64,000 bases of DNA from JBGTIS01 sp041745535 (lineage in GTDB: Bacteria > Bacteroidota > Bacteroidia > Cytophagales > Cyclobacteriaceae): positions 22,920-86,919 of the forward strand of contig JBGTIS010000022.1 in the NCBI GenBank assembly GCA_041745535.1, given 5' to 3'. A program made the translations under genes and the position numbers. The notes under the pieces are model-generated. The model ran no database searches. It worked only from the letters and a program-made list of their open reading frames with translations, and had not been told where the DNA came from. Each line of letters begins with the position of its first letter. The stretch's first letter is position 1. This document shows, piece after piece, positions 45,717 through 54,566 of the stretch.

Positions 45717-47000
45717 TTATAATCCTGTAGCTACCGTTTTTAGTCCTCTTTCTTCTATCAGATTGGTTCTTACCTGTAAATCGCGGAAAAGCTGCACGGG
45801 ATGCAGCGCCCCACCTGCCCGTTTTCTGGCTTCCGCCACCAGCGGCCGCGCATCGGTGCGGAACACATGCTGCAGTATTTCCTGCGCCAGTGTGGCATCG
45901 TTTTTCTCACGGGCGGCCTCCAGTTTTTTACGGTCTACCAGCAAAGCCTGCGCATAGGCAATCTTAATGGCTTCCACCGATTGCAGTAAATCTTCCAGTG
46001 GATCTTTAAGGTTATGGCTGGCGTCAATCATCCAAGCCGGGTACGGGTTGCCGGTGGTATTATTTTCCATTCCCTCCACCAGCTCATTAAATATCAGGAA
46101 CAACTGATATGGTTTAATGCTGCCCACCGTCAGGTCATCGTCACCATACTTGGAATCGTTGAAATGAAACCCGCCCAGTTTGCCCTCATGCATCAGCAGA
46201 GCTACAATTTGCTCAATATTGGTATTGGGCAAATGATGGCCCAGGTCTACCAGCGTAAAAGCTTTTTTTCCCAGCTTATTGGCCATCAGAAAAGAAGTGC
46301 CCCAGTCGGGAATTACGGTAGAATAGAAAAAAGGCTCATAGGGTTTGTATTCGATAAATATTTTCCAGTCGTCGGGCAAGTGTGCATAAATTTCCTGTAG
46401 CGATTCCAGCGTACGCTGAAAAGCCTTGCGGAAATTGGCCTGTCCGGGAAAACCGGAACCGTCGGCCAGCCATACGGTCAGGGCTTTAGAGCCCAGCATA
46501 TTACCATAGCGGATTACCTCCGCATTGTGGTCAACCGCCTGTTGCCGAACTTCCTTACTGGTGTGCGACAGCGACCCGTATTTGTACGAATGCTGCTGGT
46601 CCAGCTGATCTTGAAAGGTGTTGGAATTCACAGCATCGAAAATCAGATCGTATTCACCGGCCAGGTTTTTAATAGCGTCGGCATCTTCGGGAATGTCCCA
46701 GGGAATGTGTAGGGAAATAGCCCCGCTGGAACGGTTCAGTGCGTGCAGCAGGCCTACGTCTTCTATTTTTTCTTCCAGGCTACGGGGCTCACCGCCACCG
46801 GGGAACCTGCCGAAGCGGGTGCCACCGGTGCCGAGTGCCCAACTGGGTACGGCGATCTGAAAGTCTTTCAGTTTATCTACAATACTTTCTACATCCAAAC
46901 CATTTTTCTGCAATTTGTCTGACAGGTAACCGAAATCAGTATTATGTTGCTGATCCAGTTTCCGGTTCAGTTCCTCAATCCGGTTTTTATCAACTTTCAT
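45717..47000 (-). CDS. rhaI: L-rhamnose isomerase, RhaI type
   Basis: A 427-residue TIM-barrel isomerase converting L-rhamnose to L-rhamnulose. The sequence has the RhaI-type signatures: PSWALGTGGTRFGRFPGGGEP, ISLHIPWD, IFIEYKPYEPFF with metal-binding Glu, LVDLGHHLPNTNIEQIV and GGFHFNDSKYGDDDL. This is the Rhizobium/Bacteroidota form, not the E. coli RhaA form. It is transcribed between the aldolase-dehydrogenase (13 bases upstream) and the kinase (8 bases downstream), consistent with one operon. Confidence 0.92.
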   Translation of the reverse strand: MKVDKNRIEELNRKLDQQHNTDFGYLSDKLQKNGLDVESIVDKLKDFQIAVPSWALGTGGTRFGRFPGGGEPRSLEEKIEDVGLLHALNRSSGAISLHIPWDIPEDADAIKNLAGEYDLIFDAVNSNTFQDQLDQQHSYKYGSLSHTSKEVRQQAVDHNAEVIRYGNMLGSKALTVWLADGSGFPGQANFRKAFQRTLESLQEIYAHLPDDWKIFIEYKPYEPFFYSTVIPDWGTSFLMANKLGKKAFTLVDLGHHLPNTNIEQIVALLMHEGKLGGFHFNDSKYGDDDLTVGSIKPYQLFLIFNELVEGMENNTTGNPYPAWMIDASHNLKDPLEDLLQSVEAIKIAYAQALLVDRKKLEAAREKNDATLAQEILQHVFRTDARPLVAEARKRAGGALHPVQLFRDLQVRTNLIEERGLKTVATGL

Positions 47001-47012
47001 TGGGTTATTGTT

Positions 47013-49121
47013 TTATCGTACAAAGGCTGCGGCTACGCCACCATCTACGTTCAGCACATTACCGGTACTTTTAGAGAGCAGTCCGCCTACAAAGGCAAGT
47101 ACGCCATTGGCAATGTCTTCGGTAGAAATAATTTCGTTCAGCAACGTACGCTTGGCATAGAAAGCAGGCAGTTCTTCCACTTTAATACCATAGGCTTTGG
47201 CACGGCCTTCCGCCCATTTGCCTTCCCATATTTTGCTGCCCTCGATCACGGCATCAGGGTTCACCACATTCACGCGAATTTTGTCAGGGCCCAGTTCAGC
47301 GGCCAGCAGGCGCGACATATGGATCTGTGCTCCTTTGGCAGTGCCGTATCCTACGTTATTCGGACCGGAAACCAGCGCGTTTTTGCTCACAATGTTAATG
47401 ATGTCGCCTCCTAAGCCCTGCGCGCGCAGAATTTCAACTCCTTTTTTAGAAACCAGGAACTGTCCTTTTACCAATACGTCGTTCAACAGGTCCCAGTCTT
47501 TTTCTTCCGTCTGATCCAGCGGTTTGGAAATAGCCAAACCGGCACAGTTAACGATGATGTCCACACCACCGAAGGCCAGACAGGCTTTTTCGTAAGCTTT
47601 TTCAATAGAGTCAACGCTGGTTACATCCAGCAGCGTTTCAGCGGCCACATCTTTGCCGAATGTTTTCACAGCCGTTTGTACCCGGCCTTCGTCAATATCG
47701 GTGATTACCACACAGGCGCCTCCTTCGGCTAATTTATCGGCAATAGCTTTTCCGATGCCGCCGGCACTACCCGTAACAAGGGCAATTTTGCGGGACAGCG
47801 GTTTTTCCTTGGGCATCCGCTGTAATTTGGCTTCTTCCAGCAACCAGTATTCAATGTCGAAAGCTTCCTGCAACGGCAGCGAAACATATTCTGAAACCGC
47901 TTCGGCACCTTTCATTACGTTGATGGCGTTTACATAAAATTCGCTGGCCACCCGTGCGGTCTGCTTGTTTTTAGCGAAAGAAAACATGCCCACACCCGGC
48001 CAGATAATTATCACAGGATTCGGATCGCGCATGCCGGGGCTGTTGCCGCGTTTGTGCTCTTCGTAGTATTTGGTATAATACTTCCGGTAATCTTCAAAAG
48101 CCGAGCTTAGTTTTTCTTTCAGGCTTTTGGTATCCGACAGGTCAGCATCGGCAGGAATGTCCAGTACCAGGGGACTGATTTTTGTTCTCAGGAAGTGGTC
48201 GGGGCAACTAGTACCCATAGGCGCCAGTTTGTCGATATCGTGGCTGTTGGCAAATTCCAGTACTTTTTCACTGTCGGTAAAGTGGCCTACCATGCGGTCG
48301 TAGCTGGAAGCCAGTCCGCGCAATACGGGCGCTAACTTCGCTGCCTGAGTTTCGCGTTGTTCTGGTGCCAATGACTGTACCCTTTGTCCACCGAAAACCG
48401 GGCGTTTTTTGCCAAAGTTTTCGTGCAGGTATTTGGACGCCGTATCAATTACTTCCAGGCTGTTCACATAACTTTCGTAAGCGGTGTCGCCCCAGGTAAA
48501 TAGGCCGTGGCCGCCCAGCATGATGCCGCGGATACCTGGATTAGCATTCAGGGCTTCTTCCAACTGTAAACCCAGATCAAACCCAGGTCGCTGCCACGAC
48601 ACCCAGGCAATTTGCCCGTTCCACAATTCTTTGGTAATGGCTTCCCCATCTTTAGATGCGGCAATGGCGATGGCTGCATCGGGGTGGAGGTGGTCGATGT
48701 GTTTAAAGGGAAGAAACGCGTGCAGGGGTGTATCAATGGAAGGGGCTTTGGAATCCAGATCGTAAATGCAGTGATTGAAAAGCGCTACCATTTCATCTTC
48801 AAATTCCAAACCGCGGTACACATCTTTCAAAGCTCTGAGCTTGTTGACATACAAACCGGCCAGTCCGCCGCGGGTCAGGCTGCCGATATCGCCGCCGGAA
48901 CCTTTGATCCACATGATTTCGGTTTCTTTACCGGTGAGTGGGTCTTTTTCCATAGTTTTGCAGCTGGTATTACCACCCCCATAGTTGGTAATCCGTAAAT
49001 CGGAGCCAAGCAGATTGGAACGGTATAATAATAAGGCTACTTCGTCACCTTTGAGGGATTCCGCTTTTTCATGATCCCAGAGGTAATCTACATACTGAAA
49101 GGTTTGCGCTTTAATTTCCAT
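47013..49121 (-). CDS. Bifunctional rhamnulose-1-phosphate aldolase / lactaldehyde dehydrogenase
   Basis: A 702-residue fusion. Residues about 1-400 are a class II aldolase (ITNYGGGNTSCK, MLGGHGLFTWGDTAYE with the metal His pair), cleaving rhamnulose 1-phosphate to DHAP and L-lactaldehyde. Residues about 430-702 are a short-chain dehydrogenase with IALVTGSAGGIGKAIA (NAD loop) and the Y-x-x-x-K of VGYGTAKGAQIH, which oxidises lactaldehyde to lactate. This is the RhaE-RhaD (RhaEW) fusion known from rhamnose pathways of Bacteroidota and rhizobia. It is the first gene of the operon, divergent from its probable regulator. Confidence 0.92.
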   Translation of the reverse strand: MEIKAQTFQYVDYLWDHEKAESLKGDEVALLLYRSNLLGSDLRITNYGGGNTSCKTMEKDPLTGKETEIMWIKGSGGDIGSLTRGGLAGLYVNKLRALKDVYRGLEFEDEMVALFNHCIYDLDSKAPSIDTPLHAFLPFKHIDHLHPDAAIAIAASKDGEAITKELWNGQIAWVSWQRPGFDLGLQLEEALNANPGIRGIMLGGHGLFTWGDTAYESYVNSLEVIDTASKYLHENFGKKRPVFGGQRVQSLAPEQRETQAAKLAPVLRGLASSYDRMVGHFTDSEKVLEFANSHDIDKLAPMGTSCPDHFLRTKISPLVLDIPADADLSDTKSLKEKLSSAFEDYRKYYTKYYEEHKRGNSPGMRDPNPVIIIWPGVGMFSFAKNKQTARVASEFYVNAINVMKGAEAVSEYVSLPLQEAFDIEYWLLEEAKLQRMPKEKPLSRKIALVTGSAGGIGKAIADKLAEGGACVVITDIDEGRVQTAVKTFGKDVAAETLLDVTSVDSIEKAYEKACLAFGGVDIIVNCAGLAISKPLDQTEEKDWDLLNDVLVKGQFLVSKKGVEILRAQGLGGDIINIVSKNALVSGPNNVGYGTAKGAQIHMSRLLAAELGPDKIRVNVVNPDAVIEGSKIWEGKWAEGRAKAYGIKVEELPAFYAKRTLLNEIISTEDIANGVLAFVGGLLSKSTGNVLNVDGGVAAAFVR

Positions 49122-49341
49122 AAGTTATAATAAGTTTGCTATATTTAAGTTCAGTTTGAAGTAACTAAATTAGCTTTTGCCAAAGCGAAAAGTATCCTGT
49201 AGTGTACTGATAGCATTGCGATAACCAGTCAAACGGTGCCCTTGCAACTTAATATTTTTTGCTAAAAGATGAGATTAAAAGTTTAGTTATTTTAAGGTAT
49301 CATTGCTAAAACCCAAGATAAGACAAAGTGCAGGAAAGTTT

Positions 49342-50385
49342 ATGGAAACCATAACCGAAATACTAATCAATCCGGAATCCAGAGTTCCGAAATATCAGCA
49401 GATAATTAATTCCATTATTCATGATATTGAAAAAGGAAATTTAAAAGTAGGCCAGAAAATTCCCTCTATCAACGAAATCAGCGAAGAGTATTACCTGTCG
49501 CGCGACACGGTGGAAAAAGCCTATAACAAGCTGAAAAAGAAAAAAATTATTGTGTCGGCCAAAGGCAAGGGTTATTATATCGCTAAAACCTCGATGATCT
49601 CGAAGATCAACATCCTGTTTCTGCTGAACAAACCCAGTTCTTACAAAATGATTATTTACAATGCCTTTGTAAAGAGCCTGGAAGAGAATGCCCATGTGGA
49701 TGTGCACATTTACCATTGCGATTCAAAAATATTCCTCAGCATTCTGGAAGAAAAAATGGGCGGATACGATTATTATGTGATTATGTCGCATTTCAAAAAC
49801 AGCAGAGGTTCACATGCCAATCATCTGGATGCCACCCTGCAGGCACTGAAGAAAATCCCAGCCGACAAATTAATACTGCTGGACAATGATGTGCCGGAAC
49901 TGGCCAATCATTGTGCTACGGTGTACCAGGATTTTAAAATGGATATTTTTGGTGCCCTGACGGAAGCCCTGCCCCTGATCAGGAAATACGAGAAAATCGC
50001 CATTGTGTACCATCCTTTCGCGGTATATCCGTATCCAAAAGAAATCCTGACCGGCTTCCGTAAGTTTTGCGACGAAAACTTTCTGGATTTTGAAGTGATT
50101 GATGAGTTTGATGAACCGGAAGTCCGGAAAAATACCGCCTATATTCTGGTAGAAGAATCGGATCTGGTAAACCTGATCAAGCGGGCCCGCGACCTGGACA
50201 TGAAACCCGGGGAGGACATCGGCGTAATTTCCTATAATGATACGCCGTTGAAGGAATTGCTGGGTATTACGGTAATTTCTACCGACTTCAAGCTGATGGG
50301 CGAAACGGCGGCTTATATGATTAAGAAAAATAAGCAGGAAAAAGTAAAGAACGCTTTTCGGCTGATCAGAAGAAGCTCAATATAG
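49342..50385 (+). CDS. GntR-type regulator of the rhamnose locus
   Basis: I start at METITEIL; a TTG-initiated form from 49303 adds only a basic tail. The 347-residue protein has an N-terminal winged helix (YQQIINSIIHDIEKGNLKVG, then LSRDTVEKAYNKLKKKKIIV) and a C-terminal periplasmic-binding-protein fold of LacI type (about 85-340), as in the GntR/LacI hybrid regulators of Bacteroidota sugar loci. It is divergent from the aldolase gene with a 220-base gap, and is probably the rhamnose- or rhamnulose-responsive repressor/activator. No operator repeat is evident by eye. Confidence 0.88.
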   Translation: METITEILINPESRVPKYQQIINSIIHDIEKGNLKVGQKIPSINEISEEYYLSRDTVEKAYNKLKKKKIIVSAKGKGYYIAKTSMISKINILFLLNKPSSYKMIIYNAFVKSLEENAHVDVHIYHCDSKIFLSILEEKMGGYDYYVIMSHFKNSRGSHANHLDATLQALKKIPADKLILLDNDVPELANHCATVYQDFKMDIFGALTEALPLIRKYEKIAIVYHPFAVYPYPKEILTGFRKFCDENFLDFEVIDEFDEPEVRKNTAYILVEESDLVNLIKRARDLDMKPGEDIGVISYNDTPLKELLGITVISTDFKLMGETAAYMIKKNKQEKVKNAFRLIRRSSI

Positions 50386-50483
50386 CAATTGTCTGACGGT
50401 TGTGCAGTATAGTACAGGATGCAACCCTTTCATCATTATTCTATTTTTCTTGACAATTACCTCAACCACCTAAAAAAGTATAT

Positions 50484-51914
50484 ATGCAGCCAAGCACTAA
50501 AAAGAGCCTGGTAGGAAAGCTGGAAGCCGTGAATGAGTTTGAGCGGGAGCCTATTCCTCAGAATAAGTTAAAAGGTTGGAAAAGTTTTTTGGGCATGTAT
50601 GCCGGAGAACATACCGCCGGTACTGAATTCGTGATAGGTCCTTTGTTTGTGACTCACGGCGTTACGGCTTTTGACCTGATGGTGGGGTTGCTGGCAGGAA
50701 ATTTACTGGCGGTGTTGAGCTGGGCTTTTCTCTGCGCGCCTATTGCCGTAAAAACCCGGCTTACCTTGTACTTTAAGCTTGAAAAAATTTGTGGTTCCCG
50801 CCTGGCTACCATTTATAACCTGGTAAATGCCCTGATGTTCTGCTTTCTGGCCGGTTCTATGATCGCGGTTTCCGCTACCGCCGTAGGCATTCCCTTCGAT
50901 ATGGCCATGCCTGCGTTGAATGATGTGCTTCCCACCAGTGTGGGCTGGGTAATTACCGTGCTGGTAGTAGGGGCCATCACTACCTTGGTGGCCATGTTTG
51001 GTTATGATCAGATTTCCCGCTTTGCCAATATCGCTTCTCCGTGGATGATACTGGTATTTATCGCGGCTGCCATTGCCGTACTTCCCGAACTGGGTGTTCA
51101 TTCAATATCTGATTTCTGGGCTGTTGCCAACGACCGGATATGGACCGGCGAACCACTTCCCGGACAAATCCGGTTTACCATATGGCACATTATGTTTTTC
51201 GCCTGGTTTGCCAACATGGCCATGCACATCGGTATGGCCGATATGTCTATTTTGCGTTACGCGAAAAAATGGCAGTATGGCTTTTGCTCTGCCGCGGGCA
51301 TGTACGTAGGGCATTATATTGCCTGGGTAGCCTCTGGTATTCTATATGCGCTGTTCCTGTTTGAATCGAACAACAGTATGACCTTTGCGCCCGGGCCGGT
51401 AGCCTATCGGGCAGCGGGTATTGCCGGTGCGATTTGCGTGGTAATTGCCGGCTGGACTACGGCCAATCCTACTATTTACCGGGCCGGACTGGCAGTGCAG
51501 TCAGTAATGTCGCACTGGAAAACCTGGCGGGTTACCCTTATCGTAGGCGCTATTACCACCATAGCAGCCTGTTTTCCCGGCCTGGTGATGCAACTACTGG
51601 ATTTTGTGGCTCTCTATGGATTAATTCTGATGCCGCTGGGGGCTGTTATTTTTGTAGACACCTGGATTTTACCCAAACTCGGGATGGTATCCGATTATGC
51701 GGAAAAACGCGGAATTTCCTTTAACTGGGCAGCGGCCATCAGTTGGGTAGTAACCTTGGGCATTTGCTTTCTGATTAACAGATGGTTTGGCCTGGATGTA
51801 TACTTTTTAGGGCTGCCGGGCTGGTTTATTGCCGTACTGCTGTACCTTGTTTTCAGTAAAGTATATCAAAAAAAAACATGGGAGCAGGAATCCAGAGTTT
51901 CAGCAAACCTTTAA
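50484..51914 (+). CDS. NCS1-like permease of the rhamnose locus
   Basis: A 476-residue transporter with about 12 hydrophobic segments. The beginning (WKSFLGMYAGEHTAGTEFVIG, then TLYFKLEKICGSRLATIYNL) and the segment AGWTTANPTIYRAGLA resemble purine/cytosine permeases of the NCS1 (LeuT-fold) family; the TTxNxxR/YRAG region is the clearest mark. It follows the regulator by 98 bases on the same strand. In other genomes of the phylum rhamnose loci use an RhaT/RhaY or MFS carrier, so this one is either a rhamnose or lactate carrier of an unusual family, or unrelated. Confidence 0.8.
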   Translation: MQPSTKKSLVGKLEAVNEFEREPIPQNKLKGWKSFLGMYAGEHTAGTEFVIGPLFVTHGVTAFDLMVGLLAGNLLAVLSWAFLCAPIAVKTRLTLYFKLEKICGSRLATIYNLVNALMFCFLAGSMIAVSATAVGIPFDMAMPALNDVLPTSVGWVITVLVVGAITTLVAMFGYDQISRFANIASPWMILVFIAAAIAVLPELGVHSISDFWAVANDRIWTGEPLPGQIRFTIWHIMFFAWFANMAMHIGMADMSILRYAKKWQYGFCSAAGMYVGHYIAWVASGILYALFLFESNNSMTFAPGPVAYRAAGIAGAICVVIAGWTTANPTIYRAGLAVQSVMSHWKTWRVTLIVGAITTIAACFPGLVMQLLDFVALYGLILMPLGAVIFVDTWILPKLGMVSDYAEKRGISFNWAAAISWVVTLGICFLINRWFGLDVYFLGLPGWFIAVLLYLVFSKVYQKKTWEQESRVSANL

Positions 51915-51933
51915 GGGCATACACGTAAAATAT

Positions 51934-52116
51934 ATGAGAATTGTATTAATAATTATCTCAATCATAGGCTTAATGCTCACCATTGTGCCTGCTTTTATGG
52001 TTTTCTTCGGATCGGTAACCTTAGAAACCAACAAACACCTGATGCTGGCCGGCATGCTCTGCTGGTTTGTGACAGCACCCTTCTGGATGAATAAGGAGCA
52101 GGAAGAGGTGGTTTAA
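51934..52116 (+). CDS. Small two-helix membrane protein
   Basis: A 60-residue protein with two hydrophobic segments (about 2-28 and 36-52) and an acidic end (KEQEEVV). It starts 19 bases after the permease stop, so it is probably translated from the same message. I do not recognise the family; small membrane partners of this shape often accompany transporters. The start ATG at 51934 is preferred to a longer frame that overlaps the permease gene. Confidence 0.65.
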   Translation: MRIVLIIISIIGLMLTIVPAFMVFFGSVTLETNKHLMLAGMLCWFVTAPFWMNKEQEEVV

Positions 52117-52120
52117 ACGC

Positions 52121-52238
52121 CGGAAGTTGGAAGGAAAAAAGTAATGTTCCCGATCATTTGCAAGTTATTCGTTATTCGTTAATAGTTTACTCTCAAATAA
52201 CGATTAACAATTAACGAATAACTCCTTCTGACTTCCGA
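52121..52238. repeat. Long composite palindrome between convergent genes
   Basis: An outer pair (CGGAAGT-TGG-AAGG at 52121-52134 with CCTTCTGACTTCCG at 52224-52237) encloses an inner imperfect inverted repeat built of GTTATTCGTTA-type units (52164-52189 and 52195-52222). The inner unit recurs at 59931-59990. It lies between the convergent small membrane protein and M28 peptidase genes, where it could act as a bidirectional terminator. Confidence 0.75.
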
Positions 52239-52248
52239 CCTCCAACAC

Positions 52249-54372
52249 CTACTTTCCCCGCTGCCCGCTTTCCATTTTCCTGGTAATGTCTTCTATGTTA
52301 TCGGTAAGACTTTCTATGGCATCGGCATACTGCTTTTTTAAAGATTTCAGGTGTTCGGTAGCGTGTAAGGAAGCCTCGTACCGCAAGCCGGGTAACATCC
52401 AGGAAGCATAGCCGCTGTAGGGGTCAGGAGCGGCGTACAACGAGCGGTACCAGGCGCCAAAAGCCAGACCTTTGTCACTAATAAAGGATTTTTCCAAATA
52501 GATGAGCCGCTGGTTGATGTCCGCTGCCAGCGATGCCTCAATTTGCTCCTGATTTAGCAGGGCTTCCCGCGCATCAGCAAAACTTTTACAGGCTTCGGCC
52601 AGTTTTTCTACTTCACTTTTCAGGTCGTCTAACTTAAACGCCTTATCATACTGATCAATTTCCTTTTCTACCTTATTGATATGGTCCATCAAATCGGTGG
52701 CGTAGCGTATTACATCGTAGGGAATAAGGTCGGCATTGGCAAGGCGTAAGGCGATGAGACCAAAAATTTTTGCCATGGCGGGTCCATACACAAAATCAGG
52801 ATCGCCAAACTTCTGAAACCAGTTAAAATTATCGTAAGCGGAATGATAAATCCCGGAAGACTGGCTGATGCCCAAGCCTGCCGAAGGAATGCCGATGTGT
52901 GTATAAAAGCCTACATGGTCGGAACCGCCACCCAAATTACCCAATACTGGTTCCATCATGCCTGGTTGCCGGTTGATCCAATGCTCATACACTGACTCTC
53001 CGCTGTCGGGATGCTGTACCATGTGGGTAACATCGATAATCAATTGCTTAAGGGTAGGAGAAGCAGCGCCGCCGAAGTTAGGACCTGAGATAGCCGCATC
53101 GGCATTCAAATAGGCTACGGCTTTTTCTGATAGTTCATCCCGGAACTGTTCTACCCACTCCGTAGAACCCAGAATGCCAAATTCCTCGGCATCCCAGTGG
53201 GTAATTTTAATGGTACGTTTGGGCTGGTAACCAGCTTCTACGAGCTGCCCCAGGGCGTCTGCCACAGAAAGTAGCATGGCAGTGCCGCCATTCGGGTCTA
53301 CAGCGCCAAATTCCCAGGCATCGTGGTGGCTGCCCAGAATGATCCATTCATCCTGATAATCGCTGCCGATAATGGTGCCCACCACATTGGTTACGCGGGT
53401 CAGTGCTTTTTTATGGTCTACTTTCAGCCTTACCTGCAACTTGGTGCCTCCTTCAATCCGGTAGGTAAAAGGCAAGCCTCCCTGCCAGCTGGAAGGTACC
53501 GGTTGGCCGGTCATTCTTTTGATAATTTCCCGGGCAGCACCATAGGGAAGGGGTGTTACCGGAATGGTATGAAAAGGTACGGCTTCAGGAGCCAACCGCT
53601 TCACTTTCTTTTTGCTGCCTGTAGGCAGAGCGGGTTCAAAAGGGGTAAGTGGATCGCCTGTGTAATCGAGGGCCAATACCGAACCACGCTGAATGGTACT
53701 TTCATCGGCAAATTTTCCTTCCGGATACACCAGTCCTGATACATAGCCGCCATCTTTGGGATCTGTGAAGATAATGAGGCCGGCAGCGCCAGCGAGTTCC
53801 GCGTATTTCGCTTTATAACCCCGGAAATTTCCGCCATACCGGGCCAGCACAATTTTTCCTTCTACCGCCACTCCCATTTCTTTTAGTTTCTCAAAGTCCT
53901 CTTTTCGTCCAAAGTTGGCGTATACTACTTCTGCGGTAACATCGCCGGATCCGGAAAAAGCATTCCATCCGACCGAAATATGCTCATTCGCCGAAAAAGG
54001 ATCTTCTTCATGAATATATTCTTTGTTATTCAGTGGAAGGCGAATGGGGCGTACAATTTCTACAATCGCATCGCTTACAGGATAATCGAGGTAAATATCA
54101 TAATCAAATTTTTCTACAACCAGGCCAGCGTTTTCCATAGCGCCTGCCAGGTATTCAATTACTTTTTTGCTGGCTGCCGAGCCTGCCACATGAGGTTCTT
54201 TGGTGATTTCCTGTAGGTGGTTTTTAAAAGTAATGCCATCGGGAAGGGTCTGAAATAATTCTTCAGTAGTTTTCTGTTTTGCCCGATTTTGCTGTAAAAA
54301 TCCGGCAATACTTTGCGCTTCTGCCTGAAAAAATATAAAATATAGAAAGAAAAAAAGTAAAAATTTTATCAT
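52249..54372 (-). CDS. M28-family glutamate-carboxypeptidase-like peptidase
   Basis: I start at MIKFLLFF, which opens a clear signal peptide (cleavage near QAEA); an upstream Met at 54417 would put 15 polar residues in front. The 707-residue protein has a PA domain (KIVLARYGGNFRGYKAKY), an M28 zinc-peptidase domain (ILGSHHDAWEFGAVDPNGG, HWDAEEFGILGSTEW with the catalytic Glu, LGGGSDHVGF) and a C-terminal transferrin-receptor-type dimerisation domain. This is the layout of human PSMA/NAALADase, acting on C-terminal Glu or Asp residues. Exported, probably in the periplasm. Confidence 0.92.
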   Translation of the reverse strand: MIKFLLFFFLYFIFFQAEAQSIAGFLQQNRAKQKTTEELFQTLPDGITFKNHLQEITKEPHVAGSAASKKVIEYLAGAMENAGLVVEKFDYDIYLDYPVSDAIVEIVRPIRLPLNNKEYIHEEDPFSANEHISVGWNAFSGSGDVTAEVVYANFGRKEDFEKLKEMGVAVEGKIVLARYGGNFRGYKAKYAELAGAAGLIIFTDPKDGGYVSGLVYPEGKFADESTIQRGSVLALDYTGDPLTPFEPALPTGSKKKVKRLAPEAVPFHTIPVTPLPYGAAREIIKRMTGQPVPSSWQGGLPFTYRIEGGTKLQVRLKVDHKKALTRVTNVVGTIIGSDYQDEWIILGSHHDAWEFGAVDPNGGTAMLLSVADALGQLVEAGYQPKRTIKITHWDAEEFGILGSTEWVEQFRDELSEKAVAYLNADAAISGPNFGGAASPTLKQLIIDVTHMVQHPDSGESVYEHWINRQPGMMEPVLGNLGGGSDHVGFYTHIGIPSAGLGISQSSGIYHSAYDNFNWFQKFGDPDFVYGPAMAKIFGLIALRLANADLIPYDVIRYATDLMDHINKVEKEIDQYDKAFKLDDLKSEVEKLAEACKSFADAREALLNQEQIEASLAADINQRLIYLEKSFISDKGLAFGAWYRSLYAAPDPYSGYASWMLPGLRYEASLHATEHLKSLKKQYADAIESLTDNIEDITRKMESGQRGK

Positions 54373-54501
54373 GTAATAAGATGATTCGTGCCGGATACCT
54401 GTTCCTAACCTATACAATTTGAATATAGAATAATATTTTTAATTTATCCTGATTTTTTATCAGTATCCGGACCACAGCCTTCCCTTTACGGGCAATTCAC
54501 A

Positions 54502-54509
54502 TATATTTG
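54502..54509 (+). promoter_or_regulatory. Candidate -7 element for the GH92 gene
   Basis: TATATTTG, an exact TAnnTTTG match, lies 57 bases before the preferred start at 54567. Confidence 0.45.
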
Positions 54510-54566
54510 CTATAACTTGCCCTGAATTAAGGGGCGATTGTGTTTTTTCAACTATTCCCATATCCC

